64,000 nucleotides of DNA, taken from Brachycybe producta. Taxonomy: Eukaryota > Arthropoda > Diplopoda > Playtdesmida > Andrognathidae. The notes under the pieces were generated by a model. That model made no database searches, had not been told where the DNA came from, and saw nothing but the letters and a program-made list of their open reading frames with translations. Within the stretch, counting starts at the first letter, position 1. Each line of letters starts with the position of its first letter. This document shows positions 38,601-50,600 of the stretch, in pieces. The stretch covers positions 1,394,001 to 1,458,000 of the forward strand of contig JAUPFP010000041.1 of the NCBI GenBank assembly GCA_036925085.1, in the 5' to 3' direction. Both the position numbers and the translations under genes were made by a program.

Positions 38601-41600
38601 TTATTCTGAAAAATATCATCATAAACATACCCCCCATACGTGGTTGAGTTACCCTTATAGTTTCTAAAACCACTTTCAAGTTCCCTATTAATTTTGCTCT
38701 TGAAAGAGAGAAAAATCAAGAGTTCGAAAATCAGTAGTATATAAAAGCATCTTAATTAGAAACAAAAAGTGACAAAAATATTCTCTATTCTCTAGAGTTG
38801 CTGCACTTGACAAAGTATAAAATGTTAAATACCACAAATGCTAAACAATGTCTCCATTTTAAGTCACCAATAAAGGTTCTAAAAAAAATCCCAATACATA
38901 AATTCGAATACTTAAATTTTTACACAGTATTCCCCCCCCCCTCGATATTGTCCATTAGCCTAAAATTGTGCAATAGAAACATTTACACTTACAAAACTTT
39001 TGAATCGTCCATGGCTTGCACTAAACTTTGATTCTCTGCGACAGAGGTTTGTATCTTCGATTGTGCTAACTGCCTCGCCAAAACTGCTGCATCGTCCGCA
39101 TTCCCATTTAAAATACTAATTTCCAGCTGTTTGTACAACTTATTCAGAGTCGCATTACCTGAAAAATAAATGAGAAAATAAGAGCCCGTGAGAATCCATA
39201 CAAAATAGAATAATTTCATACAAATTAAACGATTTTTTTTAGTTGGAGCTCCACTCACAAAATCACATCAGATTCTAAAATTTGTTAACTAAAAGTAGGG
39301 CCTACAGTAACAGCAAAAACAAGCTTTAAATATTTAAACGAACACAGTGAGGTATTAGTGAAGGTATTATTCAATGGAAGTCGTAAATGTACAGGGTGTC
39401 TATGAAAGGTGGATTTTACAAAAGTAGTGTCCTGTAGTCATAAGGCAGTGACATTTTAAGGTACGACTGTAACAAATTTGGGGTTTTTTTTTTGCAACCA
39501 TGGCCTCTGGTTATTTTCTCGGTGAAAAACTCCAAATACACATGTAAGGGTGAGTTTAGACTACTCGTGCTTTTACTCGTACTCGGGCATGTGCCCTTAT
39601 TGACTTGTTGGGCTCGCGCTCGTGCTCTTGTCAACTGAGGGTTGATAGTTCAGTTACTCGAGAGGCCAAAATTGACTTGTGCGGATCCAATGAGCGCCGA
39701 CGAAGTTTTTATTACAAGTGTATCATACACTCATTGCTGGGAGAAACGCCACGAGTATAGCGAGGCAACTAAACTGTGCTCGTCCCTGTTCAATGATTTG
39801 TAAGTCTTGACGGGCACCTCTTTGATGTACCGACACAAAGCAGAGCCAGACGAGCCCCTCGCTTCCATTACTAATGCTACTTGTATCGTTGATGGCGAAT
39901 CCGTCCATAATTACTCGGGCTTGTCGACGAGCAACATCAATGAGCCCGAGCACGAGTAATCTAAACGGACCCTTAAGGAGCGTCCATACTACTCGTGCTT
40001 GTACTCGTAGTCGGGCTCAGTCCACCAAGTTAAAGAAACTACTTCGTTTTCGGTTTTGCTATTAACTTTTCTGTTTAAATTTTGCATTAAAAAATGATTG
40101 ACGTGACTTTTTAAAAAATAATCAATTTAAATGTTTTATCAACAAGTCCAGAATGTATTTATTGCAAAGACTTTGAAATTAATTTTGATTTCAAGTTTAA
40201 ACACATACTCTACATTATTATTATCCTAACAAACTTCAGTGTTTAGTATGTATTTTTTTTTCTATTTAAAATTCTAAAAATGGTTAGTTATTTTAAAAGA
40301 AACATTCGGCAAAATGCCCGATTTCAAGAATTCATACTGAATCATTTACTTTTCTTAAAAAATCTTAACACCCATACAAAAACACTTGGAGGTTTGCTAA
40401 ATCTGCGTGATACACTTGGCAAAATCCTTTTTAAGTGCATGCAAATTTGAAGTTTGAACAGGTTGTATAATAAACCATTGCAAATTTCGGGCCAAGTATG
40501 AGAAAATCTGTTTGCCAAATTGAAATCACACTGAATTAATATTAGATTGGGTGAGGGTGGGTAGGATTGGCATCATAATCGTAATTACCATGCTAAGCTT
40601 ATACAAACTGTTGTTCCTACCTGACTGTTGTCTTTCATCAGGGATAGTTTTGCCTTCTAATTTGGCTTTTATACACTCCAACTCCGGAGCAATGAGCTTA
40701 TATTCCAATGGCCAAAGGTTCAACGGTGTGGTAATAGAGACACCACCGATGACAATAGAACAATTCCAAATCGGTCGAGTTGTCTGCAACATATCGACAC
40801 CTTTTCTACGTTCATCAACAGATTTCTTTCTATTTGGAGCTTCTGGAGTACATGTTTCTAATTTGGGCGATTCACTCTTAATACATTTGAGTTCCGAATC
40901 ATTTGAATCTACCGTATGACTAAAAGCACTATTTTCAGAAGCACAAGTCACATCTCTACCATCGTTTCCAATCTTTTCCCATACAAATTTGGTACTTTCC
41001 TTTAAAAAACTACATCTAGCTGCTAAACGTGATGACCTCCCAACACTGCCAACTCTAGGCGGTGGACTCGGTGGCACATTCCCATTAAGTGTCACTTTCG
41101 TGTTGGATTCTGTCTGACATTTCTCACTCACGACCCTCTTCACAGATATTGGACTGGCACACGTTATCTTACCTTTTTCACACGTTTCACTAGTAACAGG
41201 CACGTTATTCATATTAGGTACGCCCTTGGATTTATTCTGAGATTTGTGCTGCTTTCGAACATCTTCCTGTAAAAAGGGATTCGTGCTAAGTTTTACTGAA
41301 ATAGATTTCTTTCTAACACCTGCTTGTCTGCTTGTATAACACGGATCAAATGCCATCACAGAGTGGGCGTAAGGGTCGCAATCAACAACGCCCGACAAAG
41401 TCAGGGGCACGGGGCAAATACAACTATGATGGGGAAGAATGTAATTATTTCTATGTTGGACACAAACTGGAGACATTCCAGTAGGTACTCCTGGCATCGC
41501 AGTAAAAGCTTGTATTTGTGAACATGGCTGGACGGCATAAGGAGAATATGGTAACAACGACGGGTTCCAATAAGGAGACATCATTGGAAAATAACTACCA

Positions 41601-44600
41601 TTGTGACAATCAATGGGATTCTTGCTTATTGACACTCCATGTTTCATGTCACACATGTCGAGATTTTCGTAAACAGGGGTCTGATGACTGAATGCAGTAT
41701 TTTTAAATGTATCGTTGTGTAAAAAACTTTTATGAGAACTTTCGGAACTGCAGTCATCAACGCCAAAAGAATCTTCCTCCTTATTTTCTTCCTCTTTTAA
41801 TAGAGACTGCCTTTGTCCATTGACACTCAATCTACGAATAAGCTTTTCACTTTTCTTGGGCTCACATTTTGTAATCTTTTTTGTACAGAATTCCTTTTGT
41901 CCATAACTTGGATTATTTTCAATCAAAGATAAATTCTCTTTGAATTTATTAGGTAACAAAACTGAGGCATTTTTAACCACAACTGACTCATTGCATAAAG
42001 AATCGTTTGTAGAATCCGGATCAGGTTCAGATCTAGTACGCAAAAAGTGGCCTATTGGTTCATAAATTCCACTGCTGCCGTCATCAGTGCTACTATCTGG
42101 ACCACTTCCGAGCCCCTCGACGTTATCAACATCACGTTCTACTTTATGCAGCGCTTTCTCAGTTAATTGACAATGATCAATTAACCGTTTAGGATAATCA
42201 TAAAGACTTTGTTCGTAGAGATTCTCATTTAATTTGTCCTTGTTCTTTCCATCATTGACCTCATTAGATGCAGAAGAAAATAATATATCCTCAGAAGATT
42301 TTTTGTTGACAGACATCTTTAGCTTGCTTTCGGGTAGACAACCATTAGAAGTTTCTGGCAGCATATTACAAACGGCGGAAATCGGCTCTCCCACGAATGC
42401 ATCCTTTTTTGGCATAACCTCAGAAGTGACAGTTGGCTTCTCTTCAATATCACTAGTTTTATTTTGGTACTTTTTATTTACAGCTCCGTTAGATTCATCA
42501 TCATTTTTCATTTTGGGTAGTTCATTGGCCTTCACATTACTACAGTATTGTTTAACGAGAGATTCAACAAGTTCCTGCAGTGACTCAATATCCACATTAG
42601 CCTCATTCAATTTACCAACTTTCAACTTATTTTCAAAATTATCTTTTACTGGAGATGAGCATCCACTCAAAGAATCTTTAGTATTGATTTGCACTTCTGT
42701 TGAAATATCTGCAGGAATTTCAGCAGGATTCAAAACAACACAATGCTCCGAAACCAGCGAAGCAATATTCGCATCAGAACTACTCTGTCTAGTGACATTT
42801 CTTTCTTGTTTCTCGTCATCATACGACACTGTCACAACACTTGTGAAGCCTGCAGTTGCAACTGTTGTTTCATCCATGTTATCCAATGCCCTCTCATTGA
42901 TTGAAACGTTCCCCTCAATATCATCCTTTAAAACTTTCTTTTGTAATTCTAATTCATCCATGAAAGTAGGTCGATAATCCTGGTTCAGCGGCTCCACAAC
43001 ACCATCAAATTCTCTATTATGATTTCCAATACAGCCGGAGTCTCCAGCATCATCTTGCAATGAATCCTTTATAATTTTGTCGTTAACCTTCGCAATGCCA
43101 TCTACTTCAATGACAGCTAATTTATTTACAGAAACAGTACTCGTTGGTGGTGGAGGCGCCTTTCTTTTGTTTTTCACATGAACTTTGAAGCTGTTGCTCG
43201 GCAAAGACTGCTGTTCAGATGGCAAATTGGCGCCACCAAACTTTCTAGATGTCTCAGGTGTAACGAATTTTCCTTTTACTAATGAACTATTAGAACGTGC
43301 TTTAAGAACACATGTTGCTTCTCGAGTAGTATGTCCATAAATTGCACTCGTAGAGGAAGCAATTTCACGACTAGATGTTCGAAGATTGGAAATTTCGACT
43401 TTTACTCCAACAGGAAAATCGACAAATGAACCAGAATTGTTCGTTGACGATAATGCAACCTTATGAAGACGACAACGAGAACCCTGACGTCCACTTTCTG
43501 TAATAGCAATGGATCCGACACTACGATGTGTTGGCGGCAATGGAGCTCTACGCTTTTTACGTCTGATGCTCGAAGAGCCAGGGGCAACTAACGAATGATT
43601 TGGCTTCGCATCTCGTTTATTTAGTACGCTCCTCGACAAACTGTTAAACTTATTGACTTCAGGATGTACTAAAGTCATTTCGGAAGGCGGCAGCGAATCA
43701 TCTAGATCTTCATAAACTTGGTCATTCTGTTCAGTATCACATGACCTGTGAATCCCTTCAGGGCAAGATACTCCGACAGGGATGTAATGAAAACTGTCAC
43801 TCAGACTAGTCATACTGTCCAAACTTGAAGTACGAGCACGGCTATCGTCACCACCCGATGACTTCAATGAACCTCCAGTTGACTTCGATGATTTACTGCG
43901 ACGAAGCCAACGAATGAACCTAAATACACCACCACGCTCCTTCTTTGTTTTGGAAGTAATAGTCACGTCGGTTCCAAGCGTGCTACTCTTTTTCTTGTCT
44001 GTTTTCAAGTCTTCACGAAATCCGAGGTCCGGCATTCCATCCGAATCAAACTCGAGAGCCTCGTACCATCTCTCGACTTCACATTCAGCAAACATACGTG
44101 CATAGACACGACGATCAAATGATCTGTTTCCATTTGATATTGACTTTGAAGACAAAAACTTTTCGATTTCCACATCCAAGTTATCCGATGCGTTTTGCGT
44201 TGATGTGCTGGTAGTACTGTTTGGATTTGTCTGTCAAAATTGATGACCAAATGTTTACATTTCCAATAAGCACTTATCAAATCAACTTGACATTCTTTGA
44301 AAGTATACTTGCAGTTAGTACTTATGTAAATTGCAAACCATGCACAGTCAAACTGACTCATAGTGTGAGCTATGTTAGGAAAATCGTAAATTGAAAATAT
44401 CCCATTCAAGTGTATAGGCCTACTTGTTCAACAAGACATGCTGGAGAGAGATTACTTTATCACATGTGTAAAAATAAACGCATTTCAATTAAGAAGAAAT
44501 AGTACTTTCATTTGTATCCTCAAACAGTCCTAAGACCCAAACGTTTGAAGTCCTTTGCCCAATTAGGAAAATGTTCTAGAACACGTGTTGTCACGAATGT

Positions 44601-47600
44601 GCACATTTGCCTTGCTGTTACTTCACTTCTAGTCAGAACAAAAAATGTTTTTGTTCAGATTAAAGTACGTCATAATTTATTTGTTGCGAATAGATCTTCC
44701 ATCCCAAATCTGCTAATCTACTGTAAGTTAAAAAATATGGACTGCCAGAAGTTTAAAAGTTTAACACATAACGTTAATCAATTATATTAATATATTGAAC
44801 ACTAATCCAAAATTTCGTGTCACACTATTTGGGAACCACTACTTTACCGTCTACTTTAAAAGTTACATACTCATATACCTAAATTAGGAATTTACAAAAC
44901 CAATGACGCTTCATAATGTACTGTGTTGCAAATGGCTTACATATACTTGGCGTATGACAATTCATAATTATTGTTTTACTGCCAACAGTTTACAAATTCT
45001 TAGACTGCTTGCATGAATACCCAACTATGGAAATTTAACTAGAGAAACAAAATTTAACGTCGCAAGTCATTCGAACTTGCTTCATATGAAAAGCACATAA
45101 AAATACTACAGTAAGTGCCCGTCATTGTTCACAAAAATCTACCATTATATGGCTGCAACACACAAAGGATAGCAGAGAATATATGAATGATAACAAATAA
45201 TACAACACTGTGCATAGAGACAAGTTACTCTTCCTACTAATATTTACTGCAACAATAGTAACAGGCATAGAAAGTTTTAGGAGGTTAAGATGGAATCACA
45301 TATACGCAATGTGGAGCTTCTCCAGTGGCAAATAGCAACGTTCACGTTATGGGCCCGTGGACATCGCAACTTAATATCATTTCTATAACTTAGTAATCCT
45401 TTGTGTGATTGCTTCCGTTTATCAATAGTGTTTTGCAAACATTTCGCCGTCTTGGCATTTTAATATTTCCTCGTCAAGAAGCTTTAGGTGTGTTTCAGAG
45501 ACATGACCCCGCAGACTCAAATAATAGGCCAATTCAGGTAACCAAGGTTTCAATCCAGCTCTTTGTAAGTTCTTGCGGAGTCTGCACGAGCCCAGAATAG
45601 CATAAAAATGTAAAGGTTGCTTGCTGTACACGGTGCTACTTTCGTTCGCTTTGGACAGGCTTCTTAATTCACCAGTCCATTCGCTTGTAAAAACTTCTAA
45701 AGATGCGGCCCCTTTTATTCGCTAGCGTTTGAAATTCTCAATTCGCTGCGTCCAGTGGTCGCGGCAGTACAGTTGAGTATGTTCAAATTTAACGCTCGCT
45801 CGCATCCAGTGACTAGCTGGCTAATTTTTGTAGCAAAGCTTTAAAAGAAGCGCCATGCCAGGACAGTAGCGAATTAATCAGTGTGCAATTAGCGAATTGT
45901 TAAGCTACTGCGGTGGCGCGAGAAGGCCGCCCGCAACTAGCTGTCCCAACAAAAGTCTCTTCAAATGTCCACGAAAATACACGTAATGTACATATAAGGT
46001 TGTACCACATAATATACATTGAAACATAGGCTAAACGTTCTTCCTACAGGTTTAGAAATACGAGGCTTTCACGACATTGGGAAGTGCAAATGAACAGAAA
46101 TGCTCTAATTAATTGTGTAATGATGTAAAATCAAAACGAACACCTCGTACTAATTAACCCGCACTGTAGTTATGTCACGTCGCAAACTCACATATTGTAT
46201 TCATGTGATACACTTCCTACTAAACAAAGTCAAATTCTTGTTAAACTTTTCCAAAACAGGGCAATGTGTCGTTTACAAATAAACATTCGAAGAAAACAAA
46301 AACATAACAATAAGGACTATATAAATGCCTTGTGACCCGAATACAAGCAGACATGCTGGTTTGGAAACTAAAATAAAATAGCAAACATCGTGAAGACAAG
46401 AAAGAAAAGGGTGTGACACAGTACGTGCATCTCGCTCAATTCAATCTCAGACGACAACAGGGGCTGAAAGTGAAGGCTAGCAATGCTTAGGATTTAGTGT
46501 TGTAGTATGACAACTTGGTCTTTGATTACATAAGTGCAGGAATATTCTGCCATCATCAACAAAAAAAGATGGGGGAAAAGACATTTCCTCCAAATAGAAG
46601 TCATTATGTTCAGTTAACTTTAAGTAAACTGCCGAGGAGGCTGTTAATCTGGTCTCCAGCTTGGCAGACTTGGTACTCTAATGTAATCTAATAGCTAGCC
46701 TCTACCTAACATTGTCGCCCGAGATGGAATAGGTTAAAATGAATGGGTACTACCAGCGAAATGGCATGTTTTCCTTTTTTCAGTTAACTTACCTGTCTAA
46801 AATTTATAATTCATTTCTCCTTGTGACATGAGTCACATGACACTCATTCCTGTAATGTCATTGATATACACAAGAATACATGTCATCATAAAAGAAGTGT
46901 CTATAAAAGTTCTCTTGTGTGGGGTCAGTCACGTACTGGCTACAAAATCATATTTTGGCAAAATATGTGGCATCGACGCTTCGCCTCTCAAAACAAAATT
47001 TCTTTGTAGTGGCGAGCAAAATGAGCCACAAAAACTAGCAACATTTTTTCAATATAGCACCGAACATGTAAACAAGTATATTTTGGAAACTGTACATTTT
47101 TATTTCCCAGTAACGAGAGCCCCTCAAGGGTCACCCAATTTTGAGAAGCTTAAGTGGGCTATTAGAGGGCTTTTTAGTTTAGAGAATATCCATAGACTAT
47201 ACAATTTTGAGAGGCTCCGGCGGCTAGTTTTGAGAAACTCCTGGGAGCCTTCCACTTCACAGAGGCTTCCGGGACACATTCGAGAACATCTTGACGCCAT
47301 AAGAAGTTACTGCCGACTTGTTTATCCAATTACTTTTTTAATTTTCTACTAATATAGTTCAGATTTTGTACACAAACAGTTTGTAACTAGTGGGGTAACC
47401 CGTCACAAATGACGGGAGCAAAATTCACAGGCAATTGTGCCCAGCATTAGAATTTTTTTTCCTCCGCCCTTTTATGACATCAGACCAAGTAACAAACCAA
47501 TTAGAAATTGATGACGTTCATAAAAGGGCGGAGCAAAAGAAATTATAATGCTGCGCACAATTGCCTGTGATAAATTCTAGTTTAATTTTGCTACTATTAA

Positions 47601-50600
47601 TTCCTCCCTTTTTATATTTGAAAGAAAAAATGAGATTTTCATTTTTCCTTTTTTTTACTCCTTTCATTTCAATTTCAGTTTCCCCCTCCCCCCCTCTACA
47701 CTTTTCAACCTTTTCGCCTCTCCAATTTAATATCATGGGGTTCTTCGATGGGGAGTGTGCAACATATAGTTGATATTGAGAAAAAAAGCGGTTCATTTAA
47801 TCATTTAAATTTATATAAATTCCGACATGGTTCAAGGTTTTTGTCCTTAATTGTTTGTACAGCGTTACTCATAGAATCACAGACCTGGCTTAATATATAT
47901 ATACAAAATGTTTTAACTAACTAGTTACAGTTTCCGAAATACGTATCCTTAAACAAAACACATGTTAAGTGCACCTCTCGACAGTGTGTAAAAGTGGATG
48001 TTTACAGCATCAGCGCCTGGAAGATCTGCGCAGGCGGCAGGCAATTGGCTGTCTGACAGCGCCCGAGCCAGTACATGCCTGTGTGGGGCTCACACCCAAG
48101 TTATGAAAGCCTACACAGAACTTTTATTAAAACTTTTCTTGCAACATGTAACTGTCGTACATTCACACCGATTTACTTGTAAGTTTACGGCTATGCCTGA
48201 TGAAAGAAACCTATTCCCTTTCACGACAAGTATGATCAACGTTTTTTAAAACAACTTTTCGATAAATAACCAATATTTTTCGAAAACGTCAGCTCAACCA
48301 GTTGAATAATGTTTTTTGTTCCACATTTTTTGAAAGTAATTCTTATTCATTCATCCGTACGTAAACTTCAAGTTGAAAATTCTCATATTACAGATAACTA
48401 ACCAATTTACCTAAACTCTTTAAAAAGGTTAATCGTATGAAAATGCTAAATGCAATGACTTAAAACATTAATGTCAAGACAACATGAAGTTCATAGTTTA
48501 AAATCACTGCATTCTATTTCCATTACAGTAGCAATACAAATTAAAACACAAAACACTAGAAGGTGTAGAAGGTTTTAGAGAAAGTGCTGTTTAGTTAATT
48601 TGGAAAATCTTAGGAATCAACACGAGTAATTTTTTGTAAGTATTTCAAACAAGCAAAATCACGAGTCAACATATCATTGACATGCAAAAATGCACAATAA
48701 ACTGCCAAATACGGCCAAGTAATTTAGTCCATAACAACATCAAAGTCAAAATAAACCAATAAAGTCAAAATAAACCAATAAAATCAAAGTGTTACTCACC
48801 ATTTGTTGCAAAATGTCTTTTCCAGTCAATCCTCGTATTTCACTCCCTGCATCGTTTGATCCAGATACATCTTCGTGCTGTTTGACAGCTTCCGCCATAG
48901 GAGTTTCCGTCAGTGGTATTGTTGTGCTATCCGAAGCTACAAATAGAGAATGAAAAATTAGGAGGTTTTATTAATTAACCTAAGCTAAAATTGTGAAATT
49001 AAGAGCCTAGACACTGCATCGTGCACGTCCTGCATGACTCCATAGACGTAATGTTAAGCGAAATTAGATGTTTCCAAACCATGGTCTCGATTCTAGCCAC
49101 CTTAGCGCCTTTAAGTTGATTTTTTTAACGATAATTAACGTTGTAATCTCTTATCGACTGTTGTGGCCAGGTATGAACACCGGTTTGTAGCAATATTTAA
49201 AGGTGTTTTCATTTTATATTTTATCTTGTCTAAGACTGGCTGCTAGTAAACTGTGTAAGCTGTATACAGTGGTAGGAGTGACCGGCACTCTTTGAAATTA
49301 GGGGAGACTTTTGCACGAAGAGACACCTACTTCTGGTCATTTGTACCTAGGGTCATTCGAAAATGGAATTTACTTCCAGAGGATGCAGTGTGCATGGAGA
49401 ATAGTTACGATTTGGGGGAATTCTTAATAAGTACTATTAAACAAAGCATATATGTAATGATGCTGCAATTAAAGTTAGTATATTCAAGTGGGGAGATTGG
49501 TATCACAGGAAATAAATGTTTATTTTGACAATGCATTTTTATGCTGATGCTTTGTACTAAACAGTCCCTCGGCCACAGGCCCTTGGGCAGCTTACAGAGT
49601 AATTATTCAAATTAAAATAATATGTAAAAGCAATTCCTTTGTGCCAAATGGACACTAGTACAGAAATATGCTCCTCCAAACGGATTCCTTTTTATCAGTA
49701 AAGCAGGCCATTCAGACCGCAATAACAAATACTGTACGTCTATAAAAACTGAAAGCAGAATAAGAAACCCACCAGCATCAACATCGTCTCCGAAAAAATC
49801 CACTTCTTTGATCAATCCTTTGACATCGATAACGATTCCATGCATCGACTTACACGCAAACAACTTTTTGCCACCCCAAACGCCATCTATTGCACCCACG
49901 GCATTATCCTGTAATATGAAAGAAAATAAAAAATAAATTACTAATTTATATCGCAATCGAAAAAAAAAAAACTGCCGATTTTCCAAGCAGTCTAGAGATT
50001 TGACGATTATTGGCGTAGGCCTATATGCGAGAGGCATATGCCTCGAGAGCCAAAATGGACTGCAAACAGTCTGCAAAGCCAATATGTGAAATAAAAAACT
50101 CACCAGTTCAACGCCAACTGTTAATCCATCGCTAATCTCCGGTAGCTTTCCAATCCATCTGATCGTACCATGCTCGGGTTCATCCGTACCCAAATATACT
50201 ACCCTTTCACCTAGTGATATGGTAGGCTCCTCATCATCATGCATGGAAATGATAAAAGGCATCTGTCCTACTAACGAAACAACAAAAAGAAACGAATGTA
50301 CCATCAATTCATCATGAGACTGGTGTTCAATTGACTTTATCAAAGTTAAAATTAGCTTCCTCACAAGCTCAAGCAGTATTTTATTATCTAAAACATTGAA
50401 TGTCAAAATATATTGCCTGCTTGCTTAGGCCTACTTGTAAAAGATATCAACAGCCACCTTGTAGAAAAAATGGTCAAACAAAAACGTTGTTAACTTGTAA
50501 ATATTTACAACTAGTCACTTGTAATTTGTAACTTGTGAACTTTTTGCTTTAAGGTCGCTGACACACTGGTCGAAACAAAGCCAACATCGAACAAAACATT

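Noticed and set aside
42234-42977. 247-codon plus-strand frame
   Set aside because: Antisense shadow of the giant exon; no family resemblance.
40526-44179. Independent single-exon gene of 1217 codons starting at MDVEIEK
   Set aside because: The first codon is TTG (Leu), the frame runs upstream to a good acceptor, and the last ~30 codons lie past a good donor, giving intron-like residues.
45409-45900. Possible transposase-derived frame ([19 protein letters not shown]) and GC-rich flank
   Set aside because: Short, with no confirmed catalytic motif or inverted ends that I could pair; not enough to call an element.
46828-47352. 174-codon plus-strand gene
   Set aside because: It runs across a dispersed repeat shared with 57960-58200 and has no domain.
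49612-50406. Calling the CAP-Gly exons a CYLD gene
   Set aside because: The domain is CYLD-like, but no USP protease exons follow. The downstream exons in phase are a disordered region and HOIL-1.
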